From contig JABAKD010000005.1 in NCBI GenBank assembly GCA_012845835.1, positions 9,504,823 through 9,568,822 of the forward strand: a stretch of 64,000 bases of DNA. Reading direction: 5' to 3'. The DNA comes from Undaria pinnatifida (lineage: Eukaryota; Sar; Phaeophyceae; Laminariales; Alariaceae). Positions within the stretch are counted from its first letter, which is position 1, and every line of letters begins with the position of its first letter. The notes beneath the pieces were generated by a model that was not told the DNA's origin, ran no database searches, and saw nothing but the letters and a program-made list of their open reading frames with translations. This document shows positions 53,320 to 64,000 of this stretch, piece by piece. The position numbers and the translations under genes were made by a program.

Positions 53320-53560
53320 AGGGCTTATATGGTTACTCTCTAAAAGAACGCTAAAAGACAGAGCAGGGCAGGTAAAGCAGGGCAGAGCAGTGAACGATGA
53401 GGGGTGTCCTGCCTGAACAATCACCGTTATCTGCATTCTTGCCTTATGATATTGTCTTGACGTGAACGTGACATCTACTATCACCTGGTTTCACCCCAAC
53501 CATCTCATGGTTTCACATCGAATCCAGACTGTCTTTTTGCGGAGGGCACTCCATAACAAA
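53320..53560 (-). mobile_element. Possible second SINE family, copy 2
   Basis: The minus strand shares GGGTGAAACC, AGATGTCACGTTCACGTCAA and GCGGAGGGCACTCCAT with 24588..24900. Confidence 0.5.
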
Positions 53561-53978
53561 TATGTAAACAAACACGAAACTGAAACGTCGATATAGAAGG
53601 CATAACAACAAGGTACTACCGAAATCCGCAGAGGGAGTCGACATCGTGACGCCCTGAGAGGCTCGCTTCTAACTGGAACATTGTCGGCAAACGTCGCCTG
53701 GCTATTCAACCGTAAACAAAGCAAGCAAAAAGTGGGTCGGCCATGAGATTCTCGTGCAGCTCGAAGCAACGCTGGAAGTCTAATTCCAGAAAGCGGTAGA
53801 ACCGAAAAAGAACACCGTACTCGTTAGACATCTGTCGCGTGCAGAATCGAGTGTTAATCGAGACAGAGAGCAACTCCGTAACAGGAGTACGAGTGGCCGA
53901 GTTCCGATCCAGCCGGGGCAAAAGCGGCGCCGTGGGCGCGGGCGCACGGCCTAACGCAAGAGCGGTTCTATTAATAGG

Positions 53979-54095
53979 TGCTACAACGCTTAGTTCGGGT
54001 GGGTAATATGTGAATGGTTAAACCTTTTTCCAATAGCCCAACAAACCATTACTGGGCCTATACCAGGTACTTTAACACATGGCGTCGCCAACAGG
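53979..54095 (+). mobile_element. TRIM 5' LTR and PBS fragment
   Basis: LTR-like TGCTACAACGCTTAGTTCGG to TTTAACA (53979..54077), followed after two bases by TGGCGTCGCCAACAGG, the PBS-like site of the TRIM at 21837. The rest of the element is not found. Confidence 0.7.
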
Positions 54096-55910
54096 GGAGT
54101 GTTTACAAGAAGTATTAATACTTGAAGAGTGTAGGCCGGGTGAGAAATTGATTCAACATTTTCCCAGTACAGTACGCAGCCCAACCTACCAATACCCTTC
54201 GATACCTCAAAAGTGGCGTGGACGGCAGGACACAATCCTTCGCGTGAAATTTCTACGGGTTTCGGAATCACTCCCTTAACCACTCGGGCGCCGTGATGGT
54301 AGATCCCGTCGATCGGCGAAGCATTGTTGGCGGTTCCCTGTGTTTTTTCTCTGCCTACCCTTTTCTCGCGGCTTTCGGCTAGGCTTTGAAGTAATGATCA
54401 GGTCTTCGACAGAATTTTCCATGTAGGTGTTGCAAACCAAAAACGCTGGAACCAACTTTGTTCCATTCCTGGGTCCACCTGATGGGGTCGCGGTTTTTGC
54501 CATTCATTATTATATATGGCTGTATCTCCAGCTGAAATCGCGTGGTGTACTTTCGATTCAACATGAAAAATAAAGTTTACCAACTCTTTCTACACATGTC
54601 TCGCTCCTCTAGTTCCCGGCATATTGCCGCCGAAGGGCGGATGGCTTGTAGATAAGCAGCAGCATTCCGAAGCATGTAAAACGGGCCCGGGCCATGGGCG
54701 CAGAATATATTTCTCTTGGTGCCGTATACCCGTGACGATTTTAACCGTACGGTCAGCCAAGGCCCCCACGCCAAACGGTTCGTCCCGCTTACTACGTACA
54801 AGATACAGGAGAGAGTCCAGCCCAGGCAAGTCAAGCTACAACAGTGGAGACAACCCAATAGTATCGGTATGTGCCAGGCAAAACTACCGGCACTGTTCAG
54901 GGCACCCGCACTGACGGGAATACGTGCGGACACTACGAGTATAGAGTTTCTACGAAGGGAGTCGCACAGTCGTGCCGAGCGATTTCACCGGCAAAATAGA
55001 GGGCAGTGTCACCATTCAACGAGCACTATTGGGGAACCCCCCACTGTAATACACGCCGCCAAACAAACATTAGCCAAGCTACGAAGTAACCCAAGTGAAG
55101 TCAACTAGTGAGTAATGCAGCGCCAACGATATGCGTTGCCGTCGTGTTCCCTAGGTAGGTGTTACCATTTGAGTTCTGATGGAGGCACGGGTTTTTGTGG
55201 GCACCTCAAGTCAGCCACTACGACAATCAGTACTACCAGTAGCCACGCAGAAATCATGCCAACAAGCCAAATAAAACCACCGAGCAAAAAAGCCGAGCCA
55301 ACAAGCCGAGTAAAAAAAGCCGAGCCAACAAGCCGAGTCAAAAAGCCAAGCCAAGCCCAAATGCCCGAACGCCAAACCAAAAAGCTAAACTAAAAAGCAC
55401 AAAAGTTTACTCATCAAACAGCCTACAAGCCCAAAGCTGAAATATAGTATAGAAAAATAAGCAGCCACAGAACCTAAAAGCCAAGACAAGTCACCAAGCA
55501 AGAAAACAACAGTCATCAAGCAAGACAAACCAAACCAAACCTATAAATCAAAGTACAAACAAATCCAAGCTAAGCCCAGTCAGAGCCAAACCAAACCAAG
55601 CCCAACAGCATCAACCCCAAGGGAAGCTAGTGCCAAGTCAAGTTAAGCCAACTCCCTCCTCCCGCGATGACCTCCCCAGTAGACTTACACTCACAAAAAA
55701 ATAACGATACCACGTTGGATATACCAAAAGTATTTAATGAAAAAGCGACTAGGAGAAGCACTTGAACGGCGAGCGAACAAAACATCGAAACCAAAACCTC
55801 TCTGCATTCCCGCTGTCACACACTTACAGACCCCATTCATTCCGATTGCCAACCTCGTCGTGCGCTGGTGTGTTTAGCTGACTGGGTATCGCGATTGCTA
55901 CCCTGTGCGA
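54096..55910. other. Intergenic with degenerate repeats
   Basis: 54870..55050 is a CACCGGCACTATTGGGG element ending CCCCCCACTGTA. 55250..55640 is a degenerate AAGCCGAGCCAACAAGCC series. No gene recognised. Confidence 0.55.
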
Positions 55911-56165
55911 TTTTGCTAAATTCGCGGGATTGACACTACTGTATAGTAACTCGCGTGAGTTTGTTAACTAGCGTAATGTTTTTGCTAACTAGCACGATTT
56001 TTTGCAAACTCGCATGATTTTTGGCTAACTCGAACGATTTGTGCTTCGCACGTTTTTCGGGCTGACTCGCACGATTTTGTATTGTTACCTTGCAGGAACT
56101 TTGCTAACTCGCACGACTTTTGCTGTCAACAGCTCACATGGTTTGCTAACTCGCACGATGATTGG
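55911..56165. repeat. ~22 bp tandem repeat (GCTAACTCGCACGATTTT)
   Basis: About ten diverged units around TTGCTAACTCGCACGATTT. Confidence 0.85.
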
Positions 56166-56283
56166 TCTCTTTCCTGCCTGCCTTGACATCCTCCCTACTC
56201 GTTTTAGAACTGCAAATGCTACCCTATACAAATTCCAAGCAGTCTGCCCCCTAAAACGTGGTCGCAGTTCTAAAAGTTTTAAC

Positions 56284-56717
56284 CAGGGCTTTTCACGGGT
56301 CGGGCCACTTCTCGCTGGCCGGTTCGGGCCAGGGTGACCCGACCCATCCTGTGGGGTTTGAAACCCTCTCAACCCCACCCATGCGATTTCAAAACACCTC
56401 CTGATCCGACCCGACTCGATCCGCGTGTTTTTTTTCAACCTCCTGATCCGACGCGCGGGTCGGTCTGGGTCGTGACCAGTGAGAAGCCCTTGTTTAACCC
56501 ACCCACGGAATTTCACGAGTCCGGTCACCTCCCGCGGGTTGGGTCGGGTCGGGTCAGGGTGACCCGAACCAAAACGGTGAGATTGAAAAACCTCTTGGCC
56601 CCATCGGTTCCGACACGTGAGAGTCCGAACTACCTCCTGACCCACCCCCGATTCGACCCGCAAGATGTTCGGAACTTCCTGACCCGACGGGTTATGACCC
56701 GTGAAAAGCCCTGGTTG
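56284..56717. mobile_element. GGGTC-pentamer element (family F), long copy
   Basis: Ends CAGGGCTTTTCACGGGTC and, reversed, CAGGGCTTTTCACGGGTC. Flanks GTTTTAAC and GTTGTAAC match in 7 of 8 positions. An internal second end (AGTGAGAAGCCCTTGTTTAA) near 56479 suggests two fused copies. Confidence 0.85.
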
Positions 56718-57464
56718 TAACCCTGTTCCCACAGCCAACATCATCCCACACAAATTCCAAGTAGTCTATTTCTACAATACGTGGAAATAGATTTAAAGGG
56801 GTAAAACCATCAACACATAAAGGAGCGCAGACACACAAAACAGTCCCGAAAGGCAATACAGTAGGCAGAGCCCCTTCTAAGAGACCCCGAGATGAGGAAA
56901 AAATGTATACAGGGGGCGTCACATTTCTGCGCACCGTTTTTTTTCCCACTCGTAAGGGACCGGGGCCCCTTGGGGTAGGCGTAACACCCGATAAAAAGAC
57001 TACTCGTTATTTTATACGGGCCAATAGACGGCCTCCCATTTGCAGAACGCCGCAAACATTTCTAGAGAACGAGTTGCTCCAAAAGTTCCAAGTGTGCCAA
57101 ATCTGATATTGAGGGCCGTCGGTATAAGGGACCTCTCCGCGCGGACGCACCATGGTTCCTTACGGGTGGTCATCTGCTGTTGTGCAAACAACTACAGTAG
57201 ACGAGATAAACAAAACATGTAGATAACAAGATGCTTCGTACAACACACAAGCCTTACGGCACTCTTCAAATCCCCGCAACACTTCACAAAAACTCAGCAA
57301 CACCCCGCATCGGACTCGTGCTATCATACTCTAGAGGCAGAACTCATTGTGGCGAAACATATTTCTTAGCTTAATAACTACCCAGTACAGTTGGCAAATC
57401 ATGTGAGTTTGGCTTATTTTTTCTAATGCATCTCTAAACTTTGAGATTGTCAATCTGGTTGAGC
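56718..57464. other. Intergenic, no gene recognised
   Basis: Inverted TTCCAAGTAGTCTATTTCTA and CGTGGAAATAG motifs near 56760-56790; nothing else. Confidence 0.4.
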
Positions 57465-57840
57465 CCTTCCCGTTTCTGTTAGGGTCATGGGATTGTTCAT
57501 CTGGTTGCTCTTTCCGTCAATCTCAGGGTCATCGGATTGTTCATCTCGTCGTACTTTCCGTTCATCTTAAGACTCACGAGATTGTTCATCTCGTTGCGCT
57601 TTCCGTTTATCTTAAGAGTCACGAAATTGTTCATCTCGCTTTCCTAACCGTTTGTCTTAGGGTCATGGAGTTGTTAATCTGGTTGACCTTTCCGTTTATC
57701 TTACGGCTATGGGATGGTTAATCTGGTTGTCCTTTCTGTTAATGTCGGGGTCATGAGATTGTTCATCTCGTTGCCCTTTCCCTTAACTTTAGAGCTATGG
57801 GGTTGTTCACTTTCCGTTTATCTTCGGGTCATACTTCGAA
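57465..57840. repeat. 44 bp minisatellite, about 8 units
   Basis: Unit GGGTCATGRGATTGTTCATC with TCGTTGCNCTTTCCGTTTAT, diverged between copies. Confidence 0.9.
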
Positions 57841-57879
57841 GTATCTGGGTGAAGGTGAAGCCAGGTGCTACCCCCATCG

Positions 57880-58170
57880 TAACATGCCTCATCGCGCAAT
57901 GCTCCCTACGCAACGCGTCACAATGCACCACAAGTGCTTTGCCGCACTCCGTAATGCGTTGCAGTGGCTCGCAATGTAACGCAACGCGCCACCACATGAT
58001 TTCACAACGCACCGCAATGCCCCGCAATACCCCGCAATGCTCCCTCCGCACGACAAACAAGACCATCTGCAATGCACTCGCCGCAAACAAGCGCAAACTA
58101 ACGCATGAACCAGCACCACACACCACACCACACCACACCACGCCACGCCACGCCACGGCACGCCATATCA
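57880..58170. repeat. CGCAATGC/CACCACA degenerate repeats
   Basis: CCCCGCAATACCCCGCAATG motifs, then CACCACACCACACCACGCCA. The three overlapping frames here are low complexity. Confidence 0.8.
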
Positions 58171-58319
58171 AACGCGAGGGCCACCCACAACGAAAAAAAC
58201 AAAAAACACCAAAGCCAGATGGACCCCCGTCAGGGTTGAATCAGCCCTATCGGCGAAGCATGAAAAACCGCCCCGATTTGATACGGACCACCACATGCCA
58301 CCGCCACTGTAAAACTACA

Positions 58320-59009
58320 TAGCATGGGAAGCCCCATCCCCCGCTATTCTCCCTCCACCCCCTCGTTCTCCCTCCTTGTGCCGTGGTTGGCAAAGCGTTG
58401 CGCTTTCCTTCCTTATTTCCTGCCGTCCTTGCTTTGCTACCCGCCTTTCTCGATTCCGCCCTGCCTTCTTTTCTCCCTCCCTTCTTCTTTCCTTCCTTCC
58501 TTGCTCCCTTCCCTTCCTCTCTCCTCCCATCCACCCTCCCTCCTTCTGTCTGACCCCCCCCCCACCCGTTCCTCCCTCCCTCTGTCCCCCCTTTCCTTCG
58601 TCCCTGCCTCCAATCCTTAGCTCTCCGCAAGCACCCCAAACGTCTTGCCCATAAAACAAGAATACCGAAGTATAACCACCGGCGCCTGGGTATCTGTTTA
58701 GCCTACACAGCTTCCTCCCTTCAAGCAAAAGCGTGGTGAAGCAAAACTCTAGACTTTCTCTTGGAAGACACCAGTCACCGTCTTGTGAGTGCGACGGTAC
58801 GAGAAAAAGGAGGCATGCATGCAGACAGGCGGCCAGCGGAGGGGAGGGGAGGAGGGGGGAGGGAGGGAGCGGCGTTTGAAGGGAGGGGAGGAGAGGTGCG
58901 GCACGGGGGTGGGCGGGGATTTTGAGGGGAGGGGGGGGCGGAGGAGAGGTGGGAAGGGGGCGGGGTTCGAGGCGAGAGGGGAGGAAAAGGGAAGGCGTGC
59001 GCGTGGGGG
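58320..59009. other. Pyrimidine-rich then purine-rich stretch
   Basis: 58320..58620 is C/T-rich; 58830..59009 is G/A-rich with long G runs. No gene. Confidence 0.7.
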
Positions 59010-59800
59010 GGGTATACTCAGTTCGTGCATGGCCGTAGTCGTATGACCATAGACCCTCGCATCCCTACTATGCCAGGACGGAGCACGTCGAGTTTTCATC
59101 AACCAGGCAGACAGTGCATGCACCAAGCGCGAAGCGCCGCGAGGTGTTCGGCGAGTCGCATGAAGGGTGAACTGCATCCTTCCAAAAACCGCTCGTAAGA
59201 CGGACTTCGGCCCCTTGCGCCTACTTTTTTGCTTATGAATGACAGCGCCAATGAGTTACTTTCTTTTCTGGTGTGGCCATCTCATATTCATTACCGGTCG
59301 CCCCGGTGGCGTATCAGGTTATCTTCGAGCCTGGTATAGGTCAGTTTCGTGAGTTCGAGCCCCGCCGAGTGCATACTCGTATAAATTCGTTGGGACTTTT
59401 TCTTGTGGACAAATTGACTTGCGGAAAGCGCGAGAGCGTGAGTTAGCAACACTCGATGAACAATCGACGAGCAGTGGGATTGCTGGACCCTATGCGCGAT
59501 AAAAATTGAAGGCAAGAACCGGGGAGAAGGGACGACACCTGTGACCACGGCTTGTCTAGAAGCTGGAAAGTGAAAGTGTGCAAAAAAAAAAAAAAGAAGA
59601 AAAAAAAAATCATACTACGTGATGCGATCATTCCCTTTGTGCGGAGTTAGGGTTCTCCACCCCGCACAATATGATCTTAATCGATAACCATCATGGTGAC
59701 CGCCAAAAAAATCAATAAAAAACGGTACCCTGGTTGTCTAGCTCACGCAGTGATTGGCATGTTTTACAGCGTCGTTGCCAACCAACGCCAACCCCAATAT
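59010..59800. repeat. GGCCGTAGT dispersed repeat interrupted by a SINE
   Basis: 59010..59292 plus about 59610..59800 rejoin into the same sequence as 59910..60440, with the SINE 59293..59600 between. Junctions: CTCATATTCAT on the left and ATCATACTACGTGATGCGAT on the right; the copy at 61335 has CATATTCATACTAAGCGATG uninterrupted. Confidence 0.88.
59293..59600 (+). mobile_element. tRNA-derived SINE, copy 3 (cleanest)
   Basis: A box TGGCGTATCAGG and B box GTTCGAGCC both fit the tRNA consensus, 34 bases apart. Body as in the other copies; ends in an A-rich tail (59581..59609). TCAT repeats at both sides suggest the target duplication. Confidence 0.88.
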
Positions 59801-59909
59801 ACATACAATGTCTTACAGCGTCGGTGCCAATCGAGGCCATTATATATATATATATATATATATTTGTTTTTTGGCGGGGGGGGATCCTGGTACATCCTGG
59901 TATAGCGGG

Positions 59910-60440
59910 GGGGTGTACTCGTTTCATGCATGGCCGTAGTGGTATGACCATAGACCCTCGCACCCCCCCAATTCCGGGATGGAGCACGTCGGGTTTTCAC
60001 CGACCAGGCACACATCGCGTGCATCAAGCGCGAAGCGCCGTGAGATGTTCGGCGAGTCGCGTGAACGGTGAGCTGCATCCTAATAAGAACCACTTGTGCG
60101 GCGAATTTAGGCCCGTCGTGCGTACTTTCTTGCATATCGAATGACAGCTTCGAACCAATTCCTGTATTTTGGGATGTGGCCACTTCCAGGAGACAGCAAT
60201 CGGGATACTAATGATATGTAACTGCCTCGTGTGCGCCTTAGTATATGCGCACTACATGATACCACCCCTCTTGCGCGGAGTTAAGGTTATCCACTCCGCA
60301 CAGCATGATCTAACACGCCTACCATCTCGGTTACCGCCTAAACTTACAAACGAGAACTAAGCAAGACGGTACCCTGGTGGTCTAGCTCGCGCAGAGGCGT
60401 CTTATACGGTGTCGTTACCAACCCACGCCAACCGCAGCAA
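59910..60440. repeat. GGCCGTAGT dispersed repeat, uninterrupted copy
   Basis: From GGGTGTACTCGTTTCATGCA to ACCAACCCACGCCAACCGCA, about 530 bases, collinear with both halves of the 59010 copy. The minus strand carries a frame (HATRRTSHGASRLMHA, RVYGHTTTAMH) also open in the 59010 and 61335 copies. Confidence 0.85.
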
Positions 60441-60693
60441 GGGGGAGGAGGGGTGGTCTATTGTTAAGGTCAATTCCACCGCTCAAGAATGTAGCGTTAT
60501 TTTGCGGATAGTTATGTAGAGGAAGAAGAGAACGTTCGAACATGTAGGGGCGGAGGGGCGGCACCAAGACAAGGGGATCGAAGCCTATGAACGGCCGCTT
60601 CTCAAAGAGTTGATCTTGTTGGTTTGGAACAGATTTAACTTACACCTCGCGGGTTCTCCCCCTACCCCTTCCCTCCCCCTCTCTCCTTTTCTC

Positions 60694-61317
60694 TCACCTT
60701 ATACGCTGCACTTCCTCGAAGCACGCGCTTCTTGCTCCGCCTCCCCCGCGCTCTTCCTCCTCTTCCCCTCTCGCCCTCGCCCTTACCCCCACCCCCACCT
60801 CCTCATCGCTAAGTTGCGGCCGTCGGGGCATCAAGTCCGCGTCAAGATCTGCTCTCACGTAGCCCGTCGGTGATGCAGGAGACCCACTGTAGCGTCGACT
60901 ACCGCCACCACCACCACTATAACCACCACCACCATACCCACTACAACCGCCACCATAACTTCCACCGCCCCCACCACCACCGCTACCACCATCACCACCC
61001 CCAAAACCCCCACCACCACCACGACAATTACCACCGCCACCGCCACCGCCACCACCACCACCACCACTGTAACCACCACCACCACTGCAACCACCACCAC
61101 GATCACGACCACAACCACCATCACCATCACCATCACCAACGTCGACCGCTCCGGCCCCTTGCGGGGAGTTGAACGGCATGGTAGGCATGTCCCCCGCGGG
61201 GGGTGACACGGGCGGCGTCATCACCGGCGCGACCCCCACGCTTTGCCATGGAATATTGAACCTGTAATCCCGCTGCACCTCGTCTGCACAGTTCGCCAAT
61301 TGCTCGACATCGAGACT
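60694..61317 (-). CDS. Kinase gene, terminal exon with Gly-rich tail
   Basis: 207 codons plus stop. Starts SLDVEQLANCADEVQRDYRF, NIPWQSVGVAPVMTPP, then about 80 residues of GGGGYSGGGGG-type sequence, then YVRADLDADLMPRRP and ACFEEVQRIR, stop. Acceptor CCCCCCAG. The Gly region corresponds to an (ACCACC)n tract on the plus strand, so its length may vary. Confidence 0.65.
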   Translation of the reverse strand, partial: SLDVEQLANCADEVQRDYRFNIPWQSVGVAPVMTPPVSPPAGDMPTMPFNSPQGAGAVDVGDGDGDGGCGRDRGGGCSGGGGYSGGGGGGGGGGGGNCRGGGGGFGGGDGGSGGGGGGGSYGGGCSGYGGGGYSGGGGGSRRYSGSPASPTGYVRADLDADLMPRRPQLSDEEVGVGVRARARGEEEEERGGGGARSACFEEVQRIR

Positions 61318-63091
61318 CTGGGGGGGGGGGGGAAGAGGAGGGGGGGCAGGTACTCAGTTTGTGCATGGCCGTAGTCGTATGACCATAGACCCTCGCATCC
61401 CTACTATACCGGGACGGAGCACGTCGGGTTTTCACCAACCAGGCCGATATTGCTTGCACCAAGCGCGAAGCGCCGTGAAGAGTTCGGCGAGTCGCATGAA
61501 GGGTAAACTGCGTCCTTCCAAGAACCGCTCGTAAGACGGACTTCGGCACCTTGTGCCTACTTTCTAGCTTGTGGAATGACAGCGCCAATGAGTTATGCTT
61601 TGTTTTCTGTTGTGGCCACTCCAGAGACAGCACTGGGTGTTACTACTTGTAAGTAACTGCCTCGTGGGTGCCTTACCATATTCATACTAAGCGATGCGAT
61701 CATCCCCCTTGGCCGGAGTTAGGGGGGGGGGGGGGGGGGGGGAAAGCAAAATTCGGCCGCGGTTCAGTGTTTAGACAGCACAGTGCGCTGCGGTGTATTG
61801 CAAAGAGCGACAATCCGGCTGGGGTGTACATGGGGTGCTACTCAGCCAGCGCTTCTCCCAAACGTACCAAAGCGTGACTCGTATTCCTAACTTGATTTGT
61901 GTGTTATTGTAGTGCACGCTCGAGCGCTACAAACATAATCCCCCCGCAGTTCCCAATAATAGGAACACCACAAGCACCACTCGTACTTGTCAACTATCTT
62001 ATTTAAAGTATACGTGATGCACGCGCTCGTTCGAGCGTTATAACATACTTGGTACCTGGTAGGCCACAAGCGTTACTTAATAGTTTTTTCGTTGTCTGCG
62101 TATGTTTCTGCAAAATTCACGGGCTCGCCCGAGCGCTATTCACGTAAGGGCGCGCACAATTCCAAACAAAATAAAAACACAACAAAACGCTACTGCTACC
62201 TTTTATCGTCTCCTGTTTCTTTGTTGTGATGGTCACGCTCGCTCGAGCGCTGTAAACACGGGAAACCACAAATCCAACCGATGCATCCAGCACAAGCTTT
62301 AGTCGTGTTATTGTGCGCTATCATGATTCCCGTGACGCACGCACCCGCTGGAGCGCTATAATCATAAAAGCATACCCTTCACGTGGCCGTACACTCAGTA
62401 TCATGCACAATCGAAGTATCACACGCAGCTTGAAAAAAAGAGGTTTACTTTCGACGAAATTTTCGATGTCACAGCTGACGTGTACTAATATTTAATTTTT
62501 TAATATGTACGTGGTAGGAAAACATAACATAAACACCCGCAGAGGTCAAGCCTCCAGTCCGCGTTGGAAACCCTTCGTACCTGAACACCATGTCGCTGGG
62601 CTTGCAGCGCCAGATGAGAAGCAGGCTGAACCTGTTCGGCGTGTCACCAGGTCACAACAGCATGTTGTGGGTTTTGGTTCGGAAAGGTGGGATGGGGGTA
62701 ATGGGTTTTTGTGATATCAGGGCGGGCGGGCGGGCGGGCGGACGGGGCGGGGGTGCGAGGGGGCGGAGGGAGAGGGGGAGGGGGGGGGACAGTCACGCCA
62801 TGGAGAAATCATTTCCCCACAATGCTACAGTATTCACCACGGTAGGTCTATAGCTTTCACCAATATCGCAAGGGCTACCATAGCGAGAGGAGGGTGTACT
62901 CATTTCATGCATAGCCGTAGATTGAGCTACCACAGCGAGGGGGGGGGGGCGAAGTAAACACCTACCATGTCAATCTTGGGTCGGATGTTGGGGTCCGGGA
63001 TGAGAAGGTGATCCACGAGATTGCTGAGGCGCTCGCTGTAGCTCGTGCGGTCCACGGGCAGGTAGTCCGCTCTCACGATCTTGTTGAACAG
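60694..63091 (-). CDS. Protein kinase, C-terminal part, 3 exons seen
   Basis: Exons 63091-62966, 62631-62581 and 61317-60694 (stop). The first reads LFNKIVRADYLPVDRTSYSE, RLSNLVDHLLIPDPNIRPK, IDM, the end of a Ser/Thr kinase domain (helix G to helix I with the invariant Arg of DPNIRP), closest in style to NEK or NAK family kinases. The catalytic loop lies beyond the right edge. The tail adds SLDVEQLANCADEVQRDY and a glycine-rich region, then a charged end. Middle and last exon joins are phase-consistent but rest on little homology. Subfamily and substrate cannot be told. Confidence 0.72.
61335..61735. repeat. GGCCGTAGT dispersed repeat, copy with empty SINE site
   Basis: Collinear with 59910 up to GGCCGGAGTTAGGGG, where a run of about 22 G ends it. 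Lies immediately upstream of the kinase terminal exon, in its intron. Confidence 0.85.
61736..62580. repeat. Kinase intron with ~110 bp diverged tandem motif
   Basis: GCTCGAGCGCTA/GCTCGCCCGAGCGCTAT with an ACACG or ATAAC context recurs near 61918, 62020, 62125, 62240 and 62345, about every 105-110 bases. No gene. Confidence 0.65.
62581..62631 (-). CDS. Kinase gene, small middle exon
   Basis: 17 codons: VQPASHLALQAQRHGVQ. Acceptor GAACAG, donor CAG|GTACGA, phase 0 to 0. It extends IDM to IDMVQPASHL, plausible for the end of a kinase domain, but other frames exist. Confidence 0.5.
62966..63091 (-). CDS. Kinase gene, exon with end of the kinase domain
   Basis: 42 codons, acceptor TTGGGCAG, donor ATG|GTAGGT, phase 0 to 0. 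SNLVDHLLIPDPNIRPKI corresponds to the L..ML..DP..RP signature of subdomain XI. Confidence 0.88.
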
Positions 63092-63204
63092 CTGCCCAAA
63101 AGGTTCCACGGTAAAAAAAAAAAACACCGGTCAGGTGAAACCGATCACGGGTAAACGCCATATCAAACGACGTCGCTGTTACTGTTATTATTACTTTTTT
63201 TCAC

Positions 63205-63491
63205 GCTTCTACTTTCCAGCTTCCGGACAAGCCGTGGTCACAGGTGTCGTCCCTTCTTCCCCCCGGTTCTTGCCCTCAACTTTTATCGCGCATAGGGCTC
63301 AGCAATCCCACTGCACGTCGATTTTTCATCGAGTGTTGTTGCTAACTCACGCTCTCGCATTTTCCGCAAGTCAATTTGTGCACAAAAAAAAAAGTACAAA
63401 TTTAGACGAGTATGCACTGGGGAGACTCGAGCTCACGAAACTCCCCTATACCACGCTCGAGGATAACCTGACACGCCACCGGGGCGACCGG
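63205..63491 (-). mobile_element. tRNA-derived SINE, copy 4
   Basis: Reverse orientation, starting at 63491 with CCGGTCGCCCCGG; tail (T run on plus) at 63196-63202. In the kinase intron or 5' to the exons seen. Confidence 0.85.
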
Positions 63492-64000
63492 CTCGTACTA
63501 CACGTCGAGTCGGAAACGTCCCGGTCAGACCCAAAGATGTCGAACTCCGCAAATTACCACATGCAACGGCCTGCAATACCTGCCTAACTTACATCATGTC
63601 ACCGACTTGACTGATAGAATTGTCGGTCAACTCGCAGGCCTACCCCCGACCGTAAGTGCGATGTAGTGAACGATATGCGTTGCCCTGCTGTTCCTCAGTG
63701 TACTGTTAGTTCCCGGTGCCAGACGAATGAACGTGTAAAAGATTAAAACAGCCGATTTCACGGAATAAAGCGTGACCAACTGATGCACGCCCACGCAATG
63801 CCCATCCCTGCGCCTCTCAAACAGCCAGTGCGGCAGGCAGGCAGGAGCTTCGTGAGACTTAGCATAGAAGGTGAATGGGGGGGGGGGGGGTGCATGCAGC
63901 AGAGCAGTACTCGAAGGGCTCCCGTCAATACTATAAGAGGAATGTACCATACAGTAAGACTTAAGCAGACAGTAATACCCCAGGCATAGAATACTGTACA
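63492..64000. other. Right end, no gene recognised
   Basis: Earlier exons of the kinase are expected in this direction but none was identified before the window ends. Confidence 0.4.

Noticed and set aside
57714-58322. 202-codon plus-strand frame
   Set aside because: Composed of the 44 bp minisatellite and CACCACA repeats; no domain.

Overview
The window is nuclear DNA of a eukaryote with long introns, probably a brown alga or a related stramenopile. Evidence for this: coding sequence is split into short exons (23 to 230 bases, except two of 369 and 624) separated by introns of up to about 4 kb; most donors are GT and acceptors AG; one protein has a signal peptide ending in an ARA|FVRP step, the ASAFAP-like signature of plastid import in algae with secondary red plastids; and the DNA is full of short TIR elements, homopolymers and microsatellites. 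The species assignment is inference. No bacterial operon, CRISPR array, rRNA or intact tRNA gene was seen.

Layout. (1) 44..23097, minus strand: ten exons of an EMAP-like (EML family) HELP plus WD40 protein, 522 codons in the window, with its N-terminus to the right and its C-terminus beyond the left edge. Splicing in phase restores a continuous protein from the HELP-type motif through successive WD blades. (2) 26880..35608, minus strand: a four-exon EF-hand calcium-binding protein (254 aa predicted), with decayed copies of its exons scattered in its own introns. (3) 36293..48193, plus strand: an eight-exon FkpA-type FKBP prolyl isomerase (251 aa predicted) with a bipartite plastid-type leader; it starts about 0.7 kb from the EF-hand gene start, so the two are divergent. 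(4) 48194..60693: intergenic, repeat-rich, no gene that I recognise. (5) 60694..63091, minus strand: the C-terminal part of a protein kinase, ending in a glycine-rich tail.

Between exons lie several repeat families: a tRNA-derived SINE (four copies, one inserted in another repeat whose empty site is also present), a miniature LTR element (TRIM) with LTRs, a PBS-like site, a PPT and a 4-base target duplication, several MITE families (some nested), a satellite with 3-unit higher-order structure, and many microsatellites.

Two recurring patterns are the most unusual part. First, pieces of exons and exon/intron borders are duplicated inside the introns of all three well-resolved genes. Second, simple repeats sit at fixed short distances from splice sites: (GGGTT)n about 50 nt after two EML donors and AAC triplets just before three EML acceptors. 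All coordinates come from reading the sequence by eye; exon borders were chosen by splice dinucleotides, phase and family fit, without transcripts.
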